Below are positions 9,343 through 19,301 of a stretch of DNA of 64,000 nt, one piece after another. Position 1 is the first letter of the stretch, and the number at the start of each line of letters is the position of its first letter. A model generated the notes under the pieces. It saw only the letters and a program-made list of their open reading frames with translations. It had not been told where the DNA came from and searched no databases. Both the position numbers and the translations under genes were made by a program. This DNA comes from Qingrenia yutianensis (lineage in GTDB: Bacteria; Bacillota; Clostridia; UMGS1810), in contig NZ_JACRTE010000004.1 in the NCBI RefSeq assembly GCF_014385105.1, positions 197,940-261,939 on the forward strand. Direction: 5' to 3'.

Positions 9343-11457
9343 ATGGGAAAAATCAACGTTTTAACAGAAGAGGTCGCAAATATGATTTCCGCAGGCGAGG
9401 TGGTAGAGCGTCCCGCATCGGTGGTAAAAGAGCTTGTGGAAAATTCCGTAGACGCAGGCGCTGCAAGTGTTACCGTCGAGATTAAAAACGGCGGTATGTC
9501 GTATATCCGCGTGACCGACAACGGCGGAGGAATTGAGAAAGACGACCTTAAAACCGCGTTTCTGCCTCACGCGACAAGCAAAATCAAAAACGGCGCCGAC
9601 CTTGCAAAAATTATGACGCTCGGTTTCCGCGGAGAGGCGCTTGCAAGCATTGCGGCGGTGTCGTCGGTTGAGGTTTTCACCAAAACAAAAGCCGATAATT
9701 TCGGTTCGCTCATCACCGTAAAAGGCGGAAAAGTTCTTGAGGAGGACGAAACGGGCTGTGCGGACGGCACGACGGTTATCGTGCGCGATTTGTTTTTCAA
9801 CACGCCGGCGCGTATGAAATTTTTGAAGAAAGATTCGGCGGAAACGGCGTATATCACCGACGTGATGAACAAGGTGATTTTGGGAAATCCGTCGGTCGCG
9901 GTGAAATACATAAGTCAGTCAAAAACGGTGACGTCGGCAGGCGACGGAAACTTAAAAAATGCGATTTTTGCCGTTTACGGCGCGGATTACGCAAAAAATA
10001 TAATCGAGGTTGACTATTCCGACGAAAATATCCGCGTATCGGGATTTATCGGAAATTCGCAGATTTCGCGCAACACGCGCGCGTATCAGACATTTTTTAT
10101 AAACGGCAGAAATTTTGTCAGCAGAGCACTTTCCGCGGCGCTTTCCGAGGGGTTCAAAAACACCGTTATGGTGGGAAAATTCCCGTTTGCGGTGCTGAAT
10201 GTTGAGGTAAATCCCGCGTTTGTGGACGTTAACGTTCACCCCACAAAAATGGAGGTGCGTTTTTCGGACGACAAAAAGGTTTTCGAGGCGGTTTACTGGG
10301 CGGTGAAAAACGCGCTGGAGAAAAAGCGCGTCGTGCCCGAAATGAAAATGCCCGAGAGAAAGGCTGAAAAGAAGAAATTCGACGTTCCGGAGGGCATAAA
10401 AAAGTCAAATCAGATTGACATAAACCTTTTGCGCGACGCGTTTGTAAAGCCTAAAGGAAGCTATCGCGCGGACAAAACGGATATAAAAATTTCCGATATT
10501 AAACCTGATATTAAAAAAGAAGAAAACACCGAAATCAAATCGGAAAAACATATAAATAGTGAAGAGAAAGTTTCAGATACTCAAAACGGCGCGGTTAACA
10601 CTCAAATTCCGAGAGCCGAGCGCGTCACGATTGACGATTTAAAGCCGAAAGCGGACACAAAAACGTTAAACGACGAGGGCGAATATTATCCCGACGACGA
10701 ATTTGTGCGCACTGCGTCAAAAGCCGAAACGTATGAAAGCATAAAAAAGACTTCGGAAAATTCCGAAAAAAATGCGGTAAAGGAGAGCGAAACCGCCGAT
10801 TACAGCGCAAAGCTCAATGTATATGAAAATGACGGCAGCGAAAGGAATGTGCAAACAAACGGCGCAAACCTTAAAGCCGGAATAGATTTCAGAATTGTGG
10901 GGCAGATTTTTTCAACATATATAATAATTGAAAAAAGCGGTGAAATGTGCATTATCGACCAGCACGCCGCGCACGAGAGGCTCTATTTTGAAGAGTTTGC
11001 CGAGGACTACAAAAACAAGAGCATTCTGTCGCAGATTATGCTCATTCCTGCTACGGTAAACCTTGCGCCGACGCTTTTTGAAACGGTGTCGGCAAACAAA
11101 GAATTTTTTAATTCGCTCGGTTTTGAAATCGACGGTTTCGGCGACAATGTAGTTATAGTAAGAAAAATCCCGGCAGCGCTGGAGGGTTGCAGTATTGACG
11201 GATTGGTTGTTGAAATCGCAGAAATTCTGCAAAACAAAAGCAAGGTCGATTTAACCGATTTGTCGGAAATTTCGCTGCACACAATGGCGTGCAAGCGCGC
11301 CGTAAAGGGCAATACTCCGCTTTCGTTTAAGGAAATGGAGGACCTTGTGCAAAATGTTTACACACTCGGAAACATAAACACCTGTCCGCACGGGCGCCCG
11401 ATAGAAATAAAAATGAGCAAAAAAGATTTGGAAAAAGAGTTTAAAAGGATTGTCTGA
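9343..11457 (+). CDS. mutL: DNA mismatch repair protein MutL
   Basis: 704 residues with an AAGGAGGTG SD. The N-terminal GHKL ATPase shows the Bergerat motifs (ELVENSVDAGA, VTDNGGGI, LGFRGEALASI). A charged, low-complexity linker (about 330-500) leads to the C-terminal domain with DQHAAHERLYFEEF, the metal-binding endonuclease motif of MutL proteins from bacteria lacking MutH, and ACKRAVKGNT plus CPHGRP near the end. It is therefore predicted to nick DNA itself. Its stop shares one base with the miaA start. Confidence 0.98.
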   Translation: MGKINVLTEEVANMISAGEVVERPASVVKELVENSVDAGAASVTVEIKNGGMSYIRVTDNGGGIEKDDLKTAFLPHATSKIKNGADLAKIMTLGFRGEALASIAAVSSVEVFTKTKADNFGSLITVKGGKVLEEDETGCADGTTVIVRDLFFNTPARMKFLKKDSAETAYITDVMNKVILGNPSVAVKYISQSKTVTSAGDGNLKNAIFAVYGADYAKNIIEVDYSDENIRVSGFIGNSQISRNTRAYQTFFINGRNFVSRALSAALSEGFKNTVMVGKFPFAVLNVEVNPAFVDVNVHPTKMEVRFSDDKKVFEAVYWAVKNALEKKRVVPEMKMPERKAEKKKFDVPEGIKKSNQIDINLLRDAFVKPKGSYRADKTDIKISDIKPDIKKEENTEIKSEKHINSEEKVSDTQNGAVNTQIPRAERVTIDDLKPKADTKTLNDEGEYYPDDEFVRTASKAETYESIKKTSENSEKNAVKESETADYSAKLNVYENDGSERNVQTNGANLKAGIDFRIVGQIFSTYIIIEKSGEMCIIDQHAAHERLYFEEFAEDYKNKSILSQIMLIPATVNLAPTLFETVSANKEFFNSLGFEIDGFGDNVVIVRKIPAALEGCSIDGLVVEIAEILQNKSKVDLTDLSEISLHTMACKRAVKGNTPLSFKEMEDLVQNVYTLGNINTCPHGRPIEIKMSKKDLEKEFKRIV

Positions 11458-12419
11458 TGACTGATAAAAACAGAATTTTTGCCGCCGCGATTGTGGGACC
11501 CACGGGCGTCGGCAAAACAAAAACGTCGGTTTTGCTGGCAAAAAAGATAAACGCGCAGATTGTTTCCGCCGATTCTATGCAGGTTTACAGGCATATGGAT
11601 ATCGGCACGGCAAAAGCGGCGGAGGACGAAATGTGCGGTGTTAAGCACTATATGCTTTCGGTTGCCGAGCCGTGGGAGGAATACAACGTTGTGCGGTATG
11701 CCGGTGAGGCTAAAAAGGCAGTAAACGAAATTTTTGAAAACGGTTTTTTTCCGCTCGTAGTGGGCGGTACGGGGCTTTATGCCGACGCACTTTTAAACGG
11801 CACCGATTTTTCCGTTACGGCAAATGATGAGGAATACAGGGAATATCTTAAAAAAACCGCCGAGGAAAAAGGCAGTGAATATCTTCACGCAATGCTCGAA
11901 AAAATTGATAAAGAAAGTGCGGAAAAAATTCACTGCAACAATGTGAAAAGAGTTATCCGTGCGCTGGAAATTTATCACGTTACGGGCAAAACAAAAACCG
12001 AAAACGACAGTGACGCAAACAAAAACGCAAACGGCATAGACTGCGTTAAAATCGGGCTTTATCTTGAAAATGCCGTTCTCTACGAAAGAATAAACGCGCG
12101 AGTGGACGGGATGATAAAAAACGGTCTTATCGGCGAGGTTGAAAAAATCTTAAAAAGCGAAAGAGGCTTTTCAAAAACGTCGTCGCAGGCAATCGGCTAC
12201 CGCGAAATTATAGATTATTTAAACGGCAAAACAACGCTTTTTGAGGCGACAGAGCTTTTAAAACGCAATTCGCGCCGATATGCAAAGCGCCAGTACACCT
12301 GGTTTATGCGCGACAAAAGCATAAATTGGATTGACGCAAAAAATTTACCGTGCGAAAAAATGGCGGGACTATGCGAAGAAATTATAAACAATGCGAAAAG
12401 GGAGAGAAACATTTTATGA
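11457..12419 (+). CDS. miaA: tRNA dimethylallyltransferase MiaA
   Basis: 320 residues. The P-loop GPTGVGKTKTS is at about 14-24, SADSMQVYRHMDIGTAKA follows, then VVGGTGLYADALLNG and the C-terminal SRRYAKRQYTWFMRD typical of the family. It transfers a dimethylallyl group to A37 of tRNAs reading UNN codons, making the substrate for MiaB encoded at the head of this cluster. It overlaps mutL by 1 base and hfq by 4 bases (ATGA), so translation is probably coupled. Confidence 0.97.
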   Translation: MTDKNRIFAAAIVGPTGVGKTKTSVLLAKKINAQIVSADSMQVYRHMDIGTAKAAEDEMCGVKHYMLSVAEPWEEYNVVRYAGEAKKAVNEIFENGFFPLVVGGTGLYADALLNGTDFSVTANDEEYREYLKKTAEEKGSEYLHAMLEKIDKESAEKIHCNNVKRVIRALEIYHVTGKTKTENDSDANKNANGIDCVKIGLYLENAVLYERINARVDGMIKNGLIGEVEKILKSERGFSKTSSQAIGYREIIDYLNGKTTLFEATELLKRNSRRYAKRQYTWFMRDKSINWIDAKNLPCEKMAGLCEEIINNAKRERNIL

Positions 12420-12643
12420 AACAGACAAATTTTCAGGACGTATTTTTGAATGCTGTGAGAAAAGAAAAGGTTGACGTTACCGTTTACCTTACAAACGGTT
12501 TTCAGTTCAACGGTCAGGTGAGAAGCTTTGACAATTTCACAATTATGCTTGAAGTAAACGGCAAAGAACAGCTTGTTTTCAAACACGCGGTGTCTACGAT
12601 TATTCCGCGCCGCGCGGTTGATTTTTCAAAATACGAAAACTGA
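12416..12643 (+). CDS. hfq: RNA chaperone Hfq
   Basis: 75 residues. The start is the ATG at 12416, inside the miaA stop overlap, with AAGGGAGAG upstream. Sm1 motif region (FLNAVRKEKVDVTVYLTNGF) and Sm2 motif FKHAVSTIIP, the latter matching the usual YKHAISTI. Hfq forms a hexameric ring that binds small RNAs and mRNAs. miaA-hfq adjacency is widely conserved, which supports the call. Confidence 0.96.
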   Translation: MKQTNFQDVFLNAVRKEKVDVTVYLTNGFQFNGQVRSFDNFTIMLEVNGKEQLVFKHAVSTIIPRRAVDFSKYEN

Positions 12644-12679
12644 TTTGTGATAAAAATTTGATTTGGCGGTGACGCAGGG

Positions 12680-13870
12680 TTGAATAAAAAATATACAAAA
12701 CTTTTACTTGTTTGCGCGGTTTTAGCGGTTGTTCTCATTTCGTATTTTATGGTTAATCCGGCGTCCGGCAAGGAAATGGTTTTTTCGGGAAGTATGGAAA
12801 ACACCACAAAGCATATGGGAATTATAATCCGCAGCGAACAGAAAATCGACACAAACCTTTCGGGTACAATTTCCGCTAAAGTTGCGGACGGCACGCTTGT
12901 GCCGGCAGGAAAGCTTATCGCCTCGGTTGTAAACGAAAACGCCGACAGTGAGGTTCAGGCAAATCTTGCGAAAATCAACAAACGCATAGACGAGCTTGAA
13001 AGCGCAAAAAAGGTGAGCGACAATTTTACAGACGACGTTTACAAGCTGGACAGCAAAATTTCCGAAAAGGTTTCAAGCCTTGTCTACTACACGAATATCG
13101 GCGACAACAAAAAAATAACCGAAACCAAGGCGGAGATTTCCGCTTTGTACGACAAGAAAAATAAGGTCGATTCGTCGGGCGCGGCAATAAAAACCGATTT
13201 GGAAAACCTCACCGCGCAGAAAAACGAGCTTGAAGCACAGCTTGCAGAGTTTGAGCAGAACGTTTATGCGCCGACGCCGGGAGTGTTTATATCACACACC
13301 GACGGCTACGAGGACGTTTTGAGCGTTGACAACGCAAAGAATTTGAAATATTCCGATTTTAAAAATATCGCCGAAACACTCAAAAAGAATGAGGAAAAAG
13401 GCGGAGAAGAAAAAAACGAAATCAAGCTTATTGACAACTATATGTGGTGCGTTGCTCTTGCCGCGGACAAGGACAGATGTGCCGATTTTGAAGTCGGCGA
13501 GGAGGTTTTTATCCGCATAAACGACGACAGCAGAAACATCAAGGGCAACATTATGTCCATCTCGGACGATAAGGGTTCAAATCACGTTATTGTGGTGAGC
13601 ACCACGGCATACGACGCAGATTCGTATATGCAGCGCTCGGTTGACGTTGAGCTTATCAAAAATATTTATTCGGGACTTAAAGTTCCCGTGAGCGCGCTCA
13701 CCAAAAAAGACGGCGTTGACGGCGTTTATGTGGTTAACGACAATACCGAAAAGTTTAAAACGGTTGAGATTATTTATAAAGATGAAAAATACGCGATTGT
13801 AAGAGAAAACAATGCCGACGCAAACGCGCTTTTGCTTTACGACGAGGTTTCAACGTCGCCAAAGCATTAG
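12680..13870 (+). CDS. HlyD-like membrane-anchored protein
   Basis: 396 residues from a TTG start. One N-terminal membrane helix (about 7-25) is followed by an extracytoplasmic part. A split biotinyl-lipoyl-like beta domain (IIIRSEQKIDTNLSGTISAK, then NVYAPTPGVFISHTDG) flanks a coiled coil at about 95-205, the architecture of HlyD/membrane-fusion proteins. No transporter partner is adjacent; it sits at the head of the yggS-sepF-ylmH-divIVA-ileS cluster. This position recalls uncharacterised HlyD-like genes near sepF in other Clostridia, so a cell-envelope or division role is possible but unproven. Confidence 0.65.
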   Translation: MNKKYTKLLLVCAVLAVVLISYFMVNPASGKEMVFSGSMENTTKHMGIIIRSEQKIDTNLSGTISAKVADGTLVPAGKLIASVVNENADSEVQANLAKINKRIDELESAKKVSDNFTDDVYKLDSKISEKVSSLVYYTNIGDNKKITETKAEISALYDKKNKVDSSGAAIKTDLENLTAQKNELEAQLAEFEQNVYAPTPGVFISHTDGYEDVLSVDNAKNLKYSDFKNIAETLKKNEEKGGEEKNEIKLIDNYMWCVALAADKDRCADFEVGEEVFIRINDDSRNIKGNIMSISDDKGSNHVIVVSTTAYDADSYMQRSVDVELIKNIYSGLKVPVSALTKKDGVDGVYVVNDNTEKFKTVEIIYKDEKYAIVRENNADANALLLYDEVSTSPKH

Positions 13871-13918
13871 CAAAACGGCAAAAGTTTCAAAAAATTTTTA
13901 ATCGGGAGCTGACGGATT

Positions 13919-14596
13919 TTGAGTATTGCTGAAAACATAGAAAAAGTAAGGCAAAACATTAAAACGGCGTGTGAAAGGTCGGGCAGAAATTATGAAGATG
14001 TGACGATTCTCGGCGTGACAAAAACCGTCGGGGTTGACGACATTATGTGCGCCGTAAATGAGGGAATTTGCGACCTCGGCGAAAACAGGGTTCAGGAATT
14101 TATGGAAAAATACGACAAAATTCCGGGCGTTAAATGGCACATAATCGGGCATCTTCAAACAAACAAAGTAAAATACATAATCGGCAAAACAAAGCTTATC
14201 CACTCGGTTGACACGTTAAAACTTGCCGAAGAAATCGAACGTCTTTCAAAAAAGCAAAATGTTACGACTGATATTCTGCTCGAAGTTAACATTTCGGGCG
14301 AAGAGTCGAAAAGCGGTATGAGCGAGGGCGAAATTTTGCCGATACTTGAAAAAATTGAAGAATTTTCGTCGGTAAAGGTGCGCGGATTTATGACAATGGC
14401 GCCGAAATTTGCGTCCGAGGACGAAATTCGTCAAATTTTTAGAAAATTATATAAAATTTTTGTTGACATATCGCGAAAAAAATATAATAATATTAGTATG
14501 GACTATTTGTCGATGGGAATGAGCTCCGATTACACCGTTGCGGCGGAGGAGGGCGCAAACATTGTGCGCATAGGCTCGAAAATTTTTAAAGAGTAA
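13919..14596 (+). CDS. YggS family pyridoxal phosphate homeostasis protein
   Basis: 225 residues, TTG start with CGGGAG upstream. YggS/PLPBP signatures: LGVTKTV with the PLP-binding Lys near residue 36, GENRVQEF, WHIIGHLQTNKVKYI, LLEVNISGEESKSG, and SMGMSSDYTVAAEEGANIVRIG at the C-terminus. It is a single-domain alanine-racemase-fold protein that binds PLP without known catalysis and maintains B6 and amino-acid balance. Location immediately before sepF is a standard Firmicutes arrangement. Confidence 0.95.
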   Translation: MSIAENIEKVRQNIKTACERSGRNYEDVTILGVTKTVGVDDIMCAVNEGICDLGENRVQEFMEKYDKIPGVKWHIIGHLQTNKVKYIIGKTKLIHSVDTLKLAEEIERLSKKQNVTTDILLEVNISGEESKSGMSEGEILPILEKIEEFSSVKVRGFMTMAPKFASEDEIRQIFRKLYKIFVDISRKKYNNISMDYLSMGMSSDYTVAAEEGANIVRIGSKIFKE

Positions 14597-14665
14597 ATTA
14601 AAACATTAAATTTTAACATAAAATTTTTTCATAAAAGTAAAATATTTGAAATGGAGATTGGTGTT

Positions 14666-15103
14666 ATGGCAAACTTTATGGACAAGGTTACAAATTTTCT
14701 GGGACTCGGCAGTGAGGACAACGACGAGGCGATAGACGCGGTTATGCCCGAAGAAAGGGAGGAACAGCGCCCGTCTTTCACACCGTCGCGCAAAAATAAA
14801 GTGGTTAACATTCACACAACCACACAGCTTAAGGTTGTTATCATTCAGCCGACCGCTTATTCGGACGCGCAGGAAATTGCCGATCATTTGAAGTCGAAAA
14901 AACCCGTTGTTGTCAACCTTGAAAAGCTTGACAAGGACGTTGCGGTTAAGATTGTAAACTTTTTGAGCGGTGCGGTTTATGCGCTGGACGGCAGTATGCA
15001 GAAGGTTTCAAACGGAATTTTGCTTCTCGCGCCGTACAATGTCGGCATTATGGGCGACTTCGGCGAGGAGCTTAAAATGCACGGCCTTTTTGACGCCGAA
15101 TAA
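14666..15103 (+). CDS. sepF: Cell division protein SepF
   Basis: 145 residues from the ATG at 14666, since GGAG lies 9 bases upstream; an in-frame ATG at 14651 lacks an SD. The N-terminal amphipathic membrane-binding helix (MANFMDKVTNFLGLG) is followed by a charged linker and the SepF core (VVIIQPTAYSDAQEIADHL to LLLAPYNVGIMG). SepF polymerises into rings that bundle and tether FtsZ to the membrane. The stop overlaps the ylmH start by one base. Confidence 0.96.
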   Translation: MANFMDKVTNFLGLGSEDNDEAIDAVMPEEREEQRPSFTPSRKNKVVNIHTTTQLKVVIIQPTAYSDAQEIADHLKSKKPVVVNLEKLDKDVAVKIVNFLSGAVYALDGSMQKVSNGILLLAPYNVGIMGDFGEELKMHGLFDAE

Positions 15104-15873
15104 TGGACAAGCTTAAATTTTTGTCGGGCATAGACGGCATTGAACGCAAAAATTTGTTTTCGCTCATTTTTGACAGAATTAAAAAAAGCGAATTTTCGGA
15201 CAGCGTAAGTTTTACGCCGTTTCTGACGCCTGCCGACGCGATTTTGCTTGAAAAAAAGCTTTCGTCGGCGCATTTTGAAAATTATTCGTCATTCGGCGGA
15301 TACGACGGCGCGGAAAGGAAAATTTTCGCGTTCGGCGAGTGCGGAAAAGATGATTTTCCGCTTGTTAAGCTTAAAATTTCAACGCGCGACAAAAGCGTTT
15401 TTGAACACAGAGATTATCTCGGCTCGGTGCTTTCGCTCGGAATTAAACGCGAAAAAATAGGGGATATTATGATTTTATCCGATTTTGCGGTTATGTTTGC
15501 GGATGCCGATATTGCCGATTTTCTCAAGTTGGAACTTAAAAAAATTGCACGCGCAAACGTTAAATGCGAAATTTTTGACGGCGATTTTGATTTTGACGGC
15601 GAGCGCGAATTTGACGAAGTGACAAAAACCGTGACGTCGTTAAGGCTGGACTGTGTTGTGAGCGCGTTTTGCTCAAAATCGCGCGCGGTTTCGGACGCTC
15701 TTATCACAGAGGGCAGAGTTTTTCTAAACTATGAATGTGAAAAAAATTTGTCAAAGCAGGTTTCAAATAATGATGTTTTGACGGTGCGCGGTTTCGGCAA
15801 GGGCATAATTTTGACCGATTTTCCGCTCACTAAAAAGAATAAACGCCGTATTTGCGTTAAATATTATGTATGA
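15103..15873 (+). CDS. ylmH: YlmH family RNA-binding protein (S4 domain)
   Basis: 256 residues. An N-terminal region containing FLTPADAILLEKKL and a central LGSVLSLGIKREKIGDI precede a C-terminal S4 RNA-binding domain with LRLDCVVSAFCSKSRAVSDALI. YlmH homologues bind ribosomal complexes and are implicated in rescue of stalled nascent chains. It is translationally coupled to sepF (ATG shares the stop's last base) and precedes divIVA, the canonical order. Confidence 0.93.
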   Translation: MDKLKFLSGIDGIERKNLFSLIFDRIKKSEFSDSVSFTPFLTPADAILLEKKLSSAHFENYSSFGGYDGAERKIFAFGECGKDDFPLVKLKISTRDKSVFEHRDYLGSVLSLGIKREKIGDIMILSDFAVMFADADIADFLKLELKKIARANVKCEIFDGDFDFDGEREFDEVTKTVTSLRLDCVVSAFCSKSRAVSDALITEGRVFLNYECEKNLSKQVSNNDVLTVRGFGKGIILTDFPLTKKNKRRICVKYYV

Positions 15874-15884
15874 GGTGATTTAAG

Positions 15885-16358
15885 GTGCTTTCTCCGCTTG
15901 ATATTGAAAGTAAAAAATTTATAAAATCCGCGGTCGGCGGATACAACAGAGCCGACGTAGACAAGTTTATGGAGCTTGTTTTGGCTGACTACGAAAAGCT
16001 TTACCGCGAAAATATCGCGTTAAAGGACAAGACAAACACTCTTTCGGACGCGGTTGACCATTACAAATCAATGGAGGACACAATGCAAAGCACGCTTCTG
16101 GTTGCGCAGAGCGCGAGCGAGGAAGTGCGCAATAATGCGTCGGAAAAGGCGCGCCTTATCATTGAGGACGCAAACAAAAAGGCGGAGGACATTATAAAAA
16201 ATGCCAACGCCGAAATGCAGAAAAGCGCCGAGAAAAACGAGCAGTTAAAGCGCGACTACATACTATTTAAATCCCGTGTTATTGCGGAATTTGAAACATA
16301 TCTCAAGACTATGAAATCAAACATTCAAAACGGCGAAAATCAGGAAAACAAAAATTAG
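15885..16358 (+). CDS. divIVA: Cell division initiation protein DivIVA
   Basis: 157 residues from a GTG start with GAGGTGA upstream. The N-terminal lipid-binding motif is LSPLDIESKKFIKSAVGGYN, followed by RADVDKFM; the remainder is coiled coil with long alanine/lysine/glutamate heptads. DivIVA senses negatively curved membrane at poles and septa and recruits division and sporulation partners. It lies 11 bases after ylmH and 59 bases before ileS. Confidence 0.94.
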   Translation: MLSPLDIESKKFIKSAVGGYNRADVDKFMELVLADYEKLYRENIALKDKTNTLSDAVDHYKSMEDTMQSTLLVAQSASEEVRNNASEKARLIIEDANKKAEDIIKNANAEMQKSAEKNEQLKRDYILFKSRVIAEFETYLKTMKSNIQNGENQENKN

Positions 16359-16417
16359 TTTTAATTTTTATATATACATTTTTGTTTGGCAGTTTTAAAA
16401 AAGGAGTTGTTTTATAA

Positions 16418-19204
16418 GTGGAAGAATTCGATTACAGCAAAACCCTTAATCTTCCCAAAACCGATTTTTCTATGAGGGCAAATCTTCCTCAGAAAGAGCC
16501 TGAAATGGTGAAAAAATGGGACAGCGAAGGGCTTTACGAGCAGTTGATGGAGGAGAACAAGGGCAAGCAGGAATTTACTCTGCACGACGGTCCTCCGTTC
16601 GCAAACGGCGACATTCATTTGGGTCACAGTTTGAATAAAATTTTAAAAGATATTATTCTCCGTTTTAAAAATATGGACGGTTACCGCGCGCAGTATATCC
16701 CCGGCTGGGATACGCACGGACTTCCGATTGAGGTTCAGGCAATAAAGAAACTCAAAATCAAAAAAGACGAGGTATCGACGAGCGAATTCCGCAAAATCTG
16801 CGAGGATTTCGCTATGAAATATATCAACAATCAGGCTGAACAGTTTAAAAGACTCGGTGTTTTGGCGGACTACAAGCACCCGTATTACACACTTCAGCCG
16901 CAGTTTGAGGGCAGACAGATTGAAGTTTTCGGCAAAATGGCAAATTCGGGCGTTATCTATAAAGGTATGAAACCCGTTTACTGGTGCCCCGACTGCGAAA
17001 CTGCGCTTGCCGAGGCGGAAATTGAATATGCCGAGGACAAGACAAATTCAATTTACGTGCGTTTCCGCGTAAACGACGACAAGGGTGTTTTCAAGGGCTT
17101 TGACAAAGACAAAATCTTCTTTGTAATCTGGACGACCACAACCTGGACTCTCCCCGGAAACGTTGCAATTTGCTTAAACCCCGACTTTATCTATGCTTTG
17201 GTTGACGTCGGCGGTGAATACTACGTTGTTGCGAAAGACCTTGTTGACACGTTCTGCAAGGCTGCAAATATTGAAAATTACAAAATTGCCGCAGAATTTG
17301 ACGGCAAAGATTTGGAATACATCACCTGCAAGCACCCGTTTATCGACCGCGATTCTTTGGTAATTCTCGGTGACCACGTTACGCTTGACGCAGGTACAGG
17401 CTGTGTTCATACCGCTCCCGGTCACGGCGCGGAGGACTTTGTTGCGTGCCAGAATTACGATTTGCCGATTATCGTTCCCGTCGATTCAAAAGGCGTGCTG
17501 AACGAGGAGGCAGGCAAATTTGCCGGTATGTATTACGAAAAATCAAACTCGGCAATTATAGATGAACTTAAAAGCACAAATTCGCTCGTTGCAATCGAGC
17601 CGATTATTCACCAGTATCCCCACTGCTGGAGATGCTCGTCGCCTATTGTTTTCCGTGCGACGGAGCAGTGGTTCGCGTCGGTTGACAAGTTTAAAAAAGC
17701 CGCGGTTGAGGCTATTAAAGAGGTTGACTGGCTTCCCAAATGGGGCGAGGACAGAATTACAAAAATGGTTGAGGACAGGAGCGACTGGTGCATTTCGCGT
17801 CAGAGAAAATGGGGTGTTCCCATTCCGATTTTCTACTGCGAGGAGTGCGGTCACGAGCTTATAAACGAAGAAACCGTAAAAATTATATCAAAACTTTTCA
17901 GCGAAAAAGGTTCGGGAATTTGGTACGAGCTTGACGCGTCGGAAATTCTTCCCAAGGGCACTAAATGCGAAAAGTGCGGATGTGAGCATTTCACAAAAGA
18001 AAAGGATATTATGGACGTTTGGTTTGACTCGGGTTCGAGCCATTATGCCGTTTTGGAAGGCCGTGACAATTTAAGCTGGCCGGCAGACGTTTACCTTGAG
18101 GGCAACGACCAGTACCGCGGTTGGTTCCAGTCGTCGCTTTTGACAAGCGTTGCACTCGGCAAAAAAGCGCCGTACAAAAAGGTTATCACGCACGGTATGG
18201 TTGTTGACGGCAACGGCAAAAAGATGTCGAAATCGCTCGGCAACGGCATAGACCCGCTTGATGTCGGAAAAAAATTCGGCATTGATATTCTCCGCTTGTG
18301 GGTTGTTTCGTCCGATTACAAAACAGACGTAAGAATTAGCAACGATATTTTGAAACAGCTTTCCGAAAGCTACCGAAAAATCAGAAACACGGCGAGATAT
18401 ATCCTCGGCAATACCGCGGATTTCAACCCCGATACCGATTCGGTTGAATATAAGGATATGCTCGAAATCGACCGCTGGGCGCTTTACAAACTCAATGCGC
18501 TCTGCAAAAAGGCGCTCGAGGCGTACAGGAGCTACGAATTCCATTCGCTCCAGCACGCAATTCACCATTTCTGCGTCGTTGATATGAGTAACTTCTATCT
18601 TGATATTATAAAAGACAGACTTTACACCGAAAAAGCGGACAGCCAGGCGAGAAGAAGCGCGCAGACGGCAATGTATAAAATTCTCGACGCGCTTGTGAAA
18701 CTCCTTGCGCCGGTGCTTTGCTTTACGACGGAGGAAATCTGGAACGCTATGCCCCACGCAAAAGAGGACGCGAAAAAGCACGTTATGTTTGCAGGTATGC
18801 CGAAGGTTTGCGGCGAATACGACGACAGTGCGCTTGCCGAAAAATACGACAGACTTATTGCGATTAAAAACGATGTCAGCAAAGCTCTTGAAAGCGCGCG
18901 AAACGAAAAGATTATCGGTCATTCGCTCAACGCGAAAGTCGAAATCAGCGCAGAGGGTGATTTGTACGCGTTCCTGAAAGAAAACGAAAACGAGCTTAAA
19001 ACCGTGTTCATCACCTCGGACGCTTGCGTTCACGAGGGCAAGGGCGACGGCGTAAAAGGCGAGGAAACGGGTGCGTACATCAAAATTTCGGTGTCGGACG
19101 GCGAAAAGTGCGAAAGATGCTGGATGTATTCAACAACGGTCGGTGAGGACAAAGACCACCCGACACTGTGCAAACGCTGTGCAGACGTTGTAAAGAGTTT
19201 ATAA
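16418..19204 (+). CDS. ileS: Isoleucyl-tRNA synthetase
   Basis: 928 residues, GTG start with AAGGAG. The HIGH-type motif is HLGHS in DGPPFANGDIHLGHSLNK, the KMSKS motif is GKKMSKSLGNG, and the CP1 editing domain (TTTTWTLPGNVAICLNP) lies between. A C-terminal zinc finger (CERCWM, later CKRC) completes the bacterial type. Unusually for a Firmicutes synthetase gene, no T-box leader can fit into the 59 bases before it; it must be read through from divIVA or use a promoter I cannot see. Confidence 0.97.
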   Translation: MEEFDYSKTLNLPKTDFSMRANLPQKEPEMVKKWDSEGLYEQLMEENKGKQEFTLHDGPPFANGDIHLGHSLNKILKDIILRFKNMDGYRAQYIPGWDTHGLPIEVQAIKKLKIKKDEVSTSEFRKICEDFAMKYINNQAEQFKRLGVLADYKHPYYTLQPQFEGRQIEVFGKMANSGVIYKGMKPVYWCPDCETALAEAEIEYAEDKTNSIYVRFRVNDDKGVFKGFDKDKIFFVIWTTTTWTLPGNVAICLNPDFIYALVDVGGEYYVVAKDLVDTFCKAANIENYKIAAEFDGKDLEYITCKHPFIDRDSLVILGDHVTLDAGTGCVHTAPGHGAEDFVACQNYDLPIIVPVDSKGVLNEEAGKFAGMYYEKSNSAIIDELKSTNSLVAIEPIIHQYPHCWRCSSPIVFRATEQWFASVDKFKKAAVEAIKEVDWLPKWGEDRITKMVEDRSDWCISRQRKWGVPIPIFYCEECGHELINEETVKIISKLFSEKGSGIWYELDASEILPKGTKCEKCGCEHFTKEKDIMDVWFDSGSSHYAVLEGRDNLSWPADVYLEGNDQYRGWFQSSLLTSVALGKKAPYKKVITHGMVVDGNGKKMSKSLGNGIDPLDVGKKFGIDILRLWVVSSDYKTDVRISNDILKQLSESYRKIRNTARYILGNTADFNPDTDSVEYKDMLEIDRWALYKLNALCKKALEAYRSYEFHSLQHAIHHFCVVDMSNFYLDIIKDRLYTEKADSQARRSAQTAMYKILDALVKLLAPVLCFTTEEIWNAMPHAKEDAKKHVMFAGMPKVCGEYDDSALAEKYDRLIAIKNDVSKALESARNEKIIGHSLNAKVEISAEGDLYAFLKENENELKTVFITSDACVHEGKGDGVKGEETGAYIKISVSDGEKCERCWMYSTTVGEDKDHPTLCKRCADVVKSL

Positions 19205-19221
19205 AAACAGGTTTTTTAAAG

Positions 19222-19257
19222 ATTCAGATGCCGATTTTTTGTCGGCTCTGAATTTTT
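19222..19257 (+). terminator. ileS intrinsic terminator
   Basis: Stem ATTCAGA-(T)-GCCGA with TCGGCTCTGAAT (one bulged T), then TTTTT, 18 bases after the ileS stop. Confidence 0.75.
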
Positions 19258-19301
19258 ACATATAATTTTGTATTTTTCTATTAAATTTTGGGAGGTATAT
19301 G

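Noticed and set aside
18071..19033. 320-residue minus-strand ORF over ileS
   Set aside because: Antisense shadow of ileS; no domain and no promoter.
19205..19298. Purine riboswitch before guaB
   Set aside because: The gap of under 100 bases is largely filled by the ileS terminator and shows none of the purine riboswitch core.
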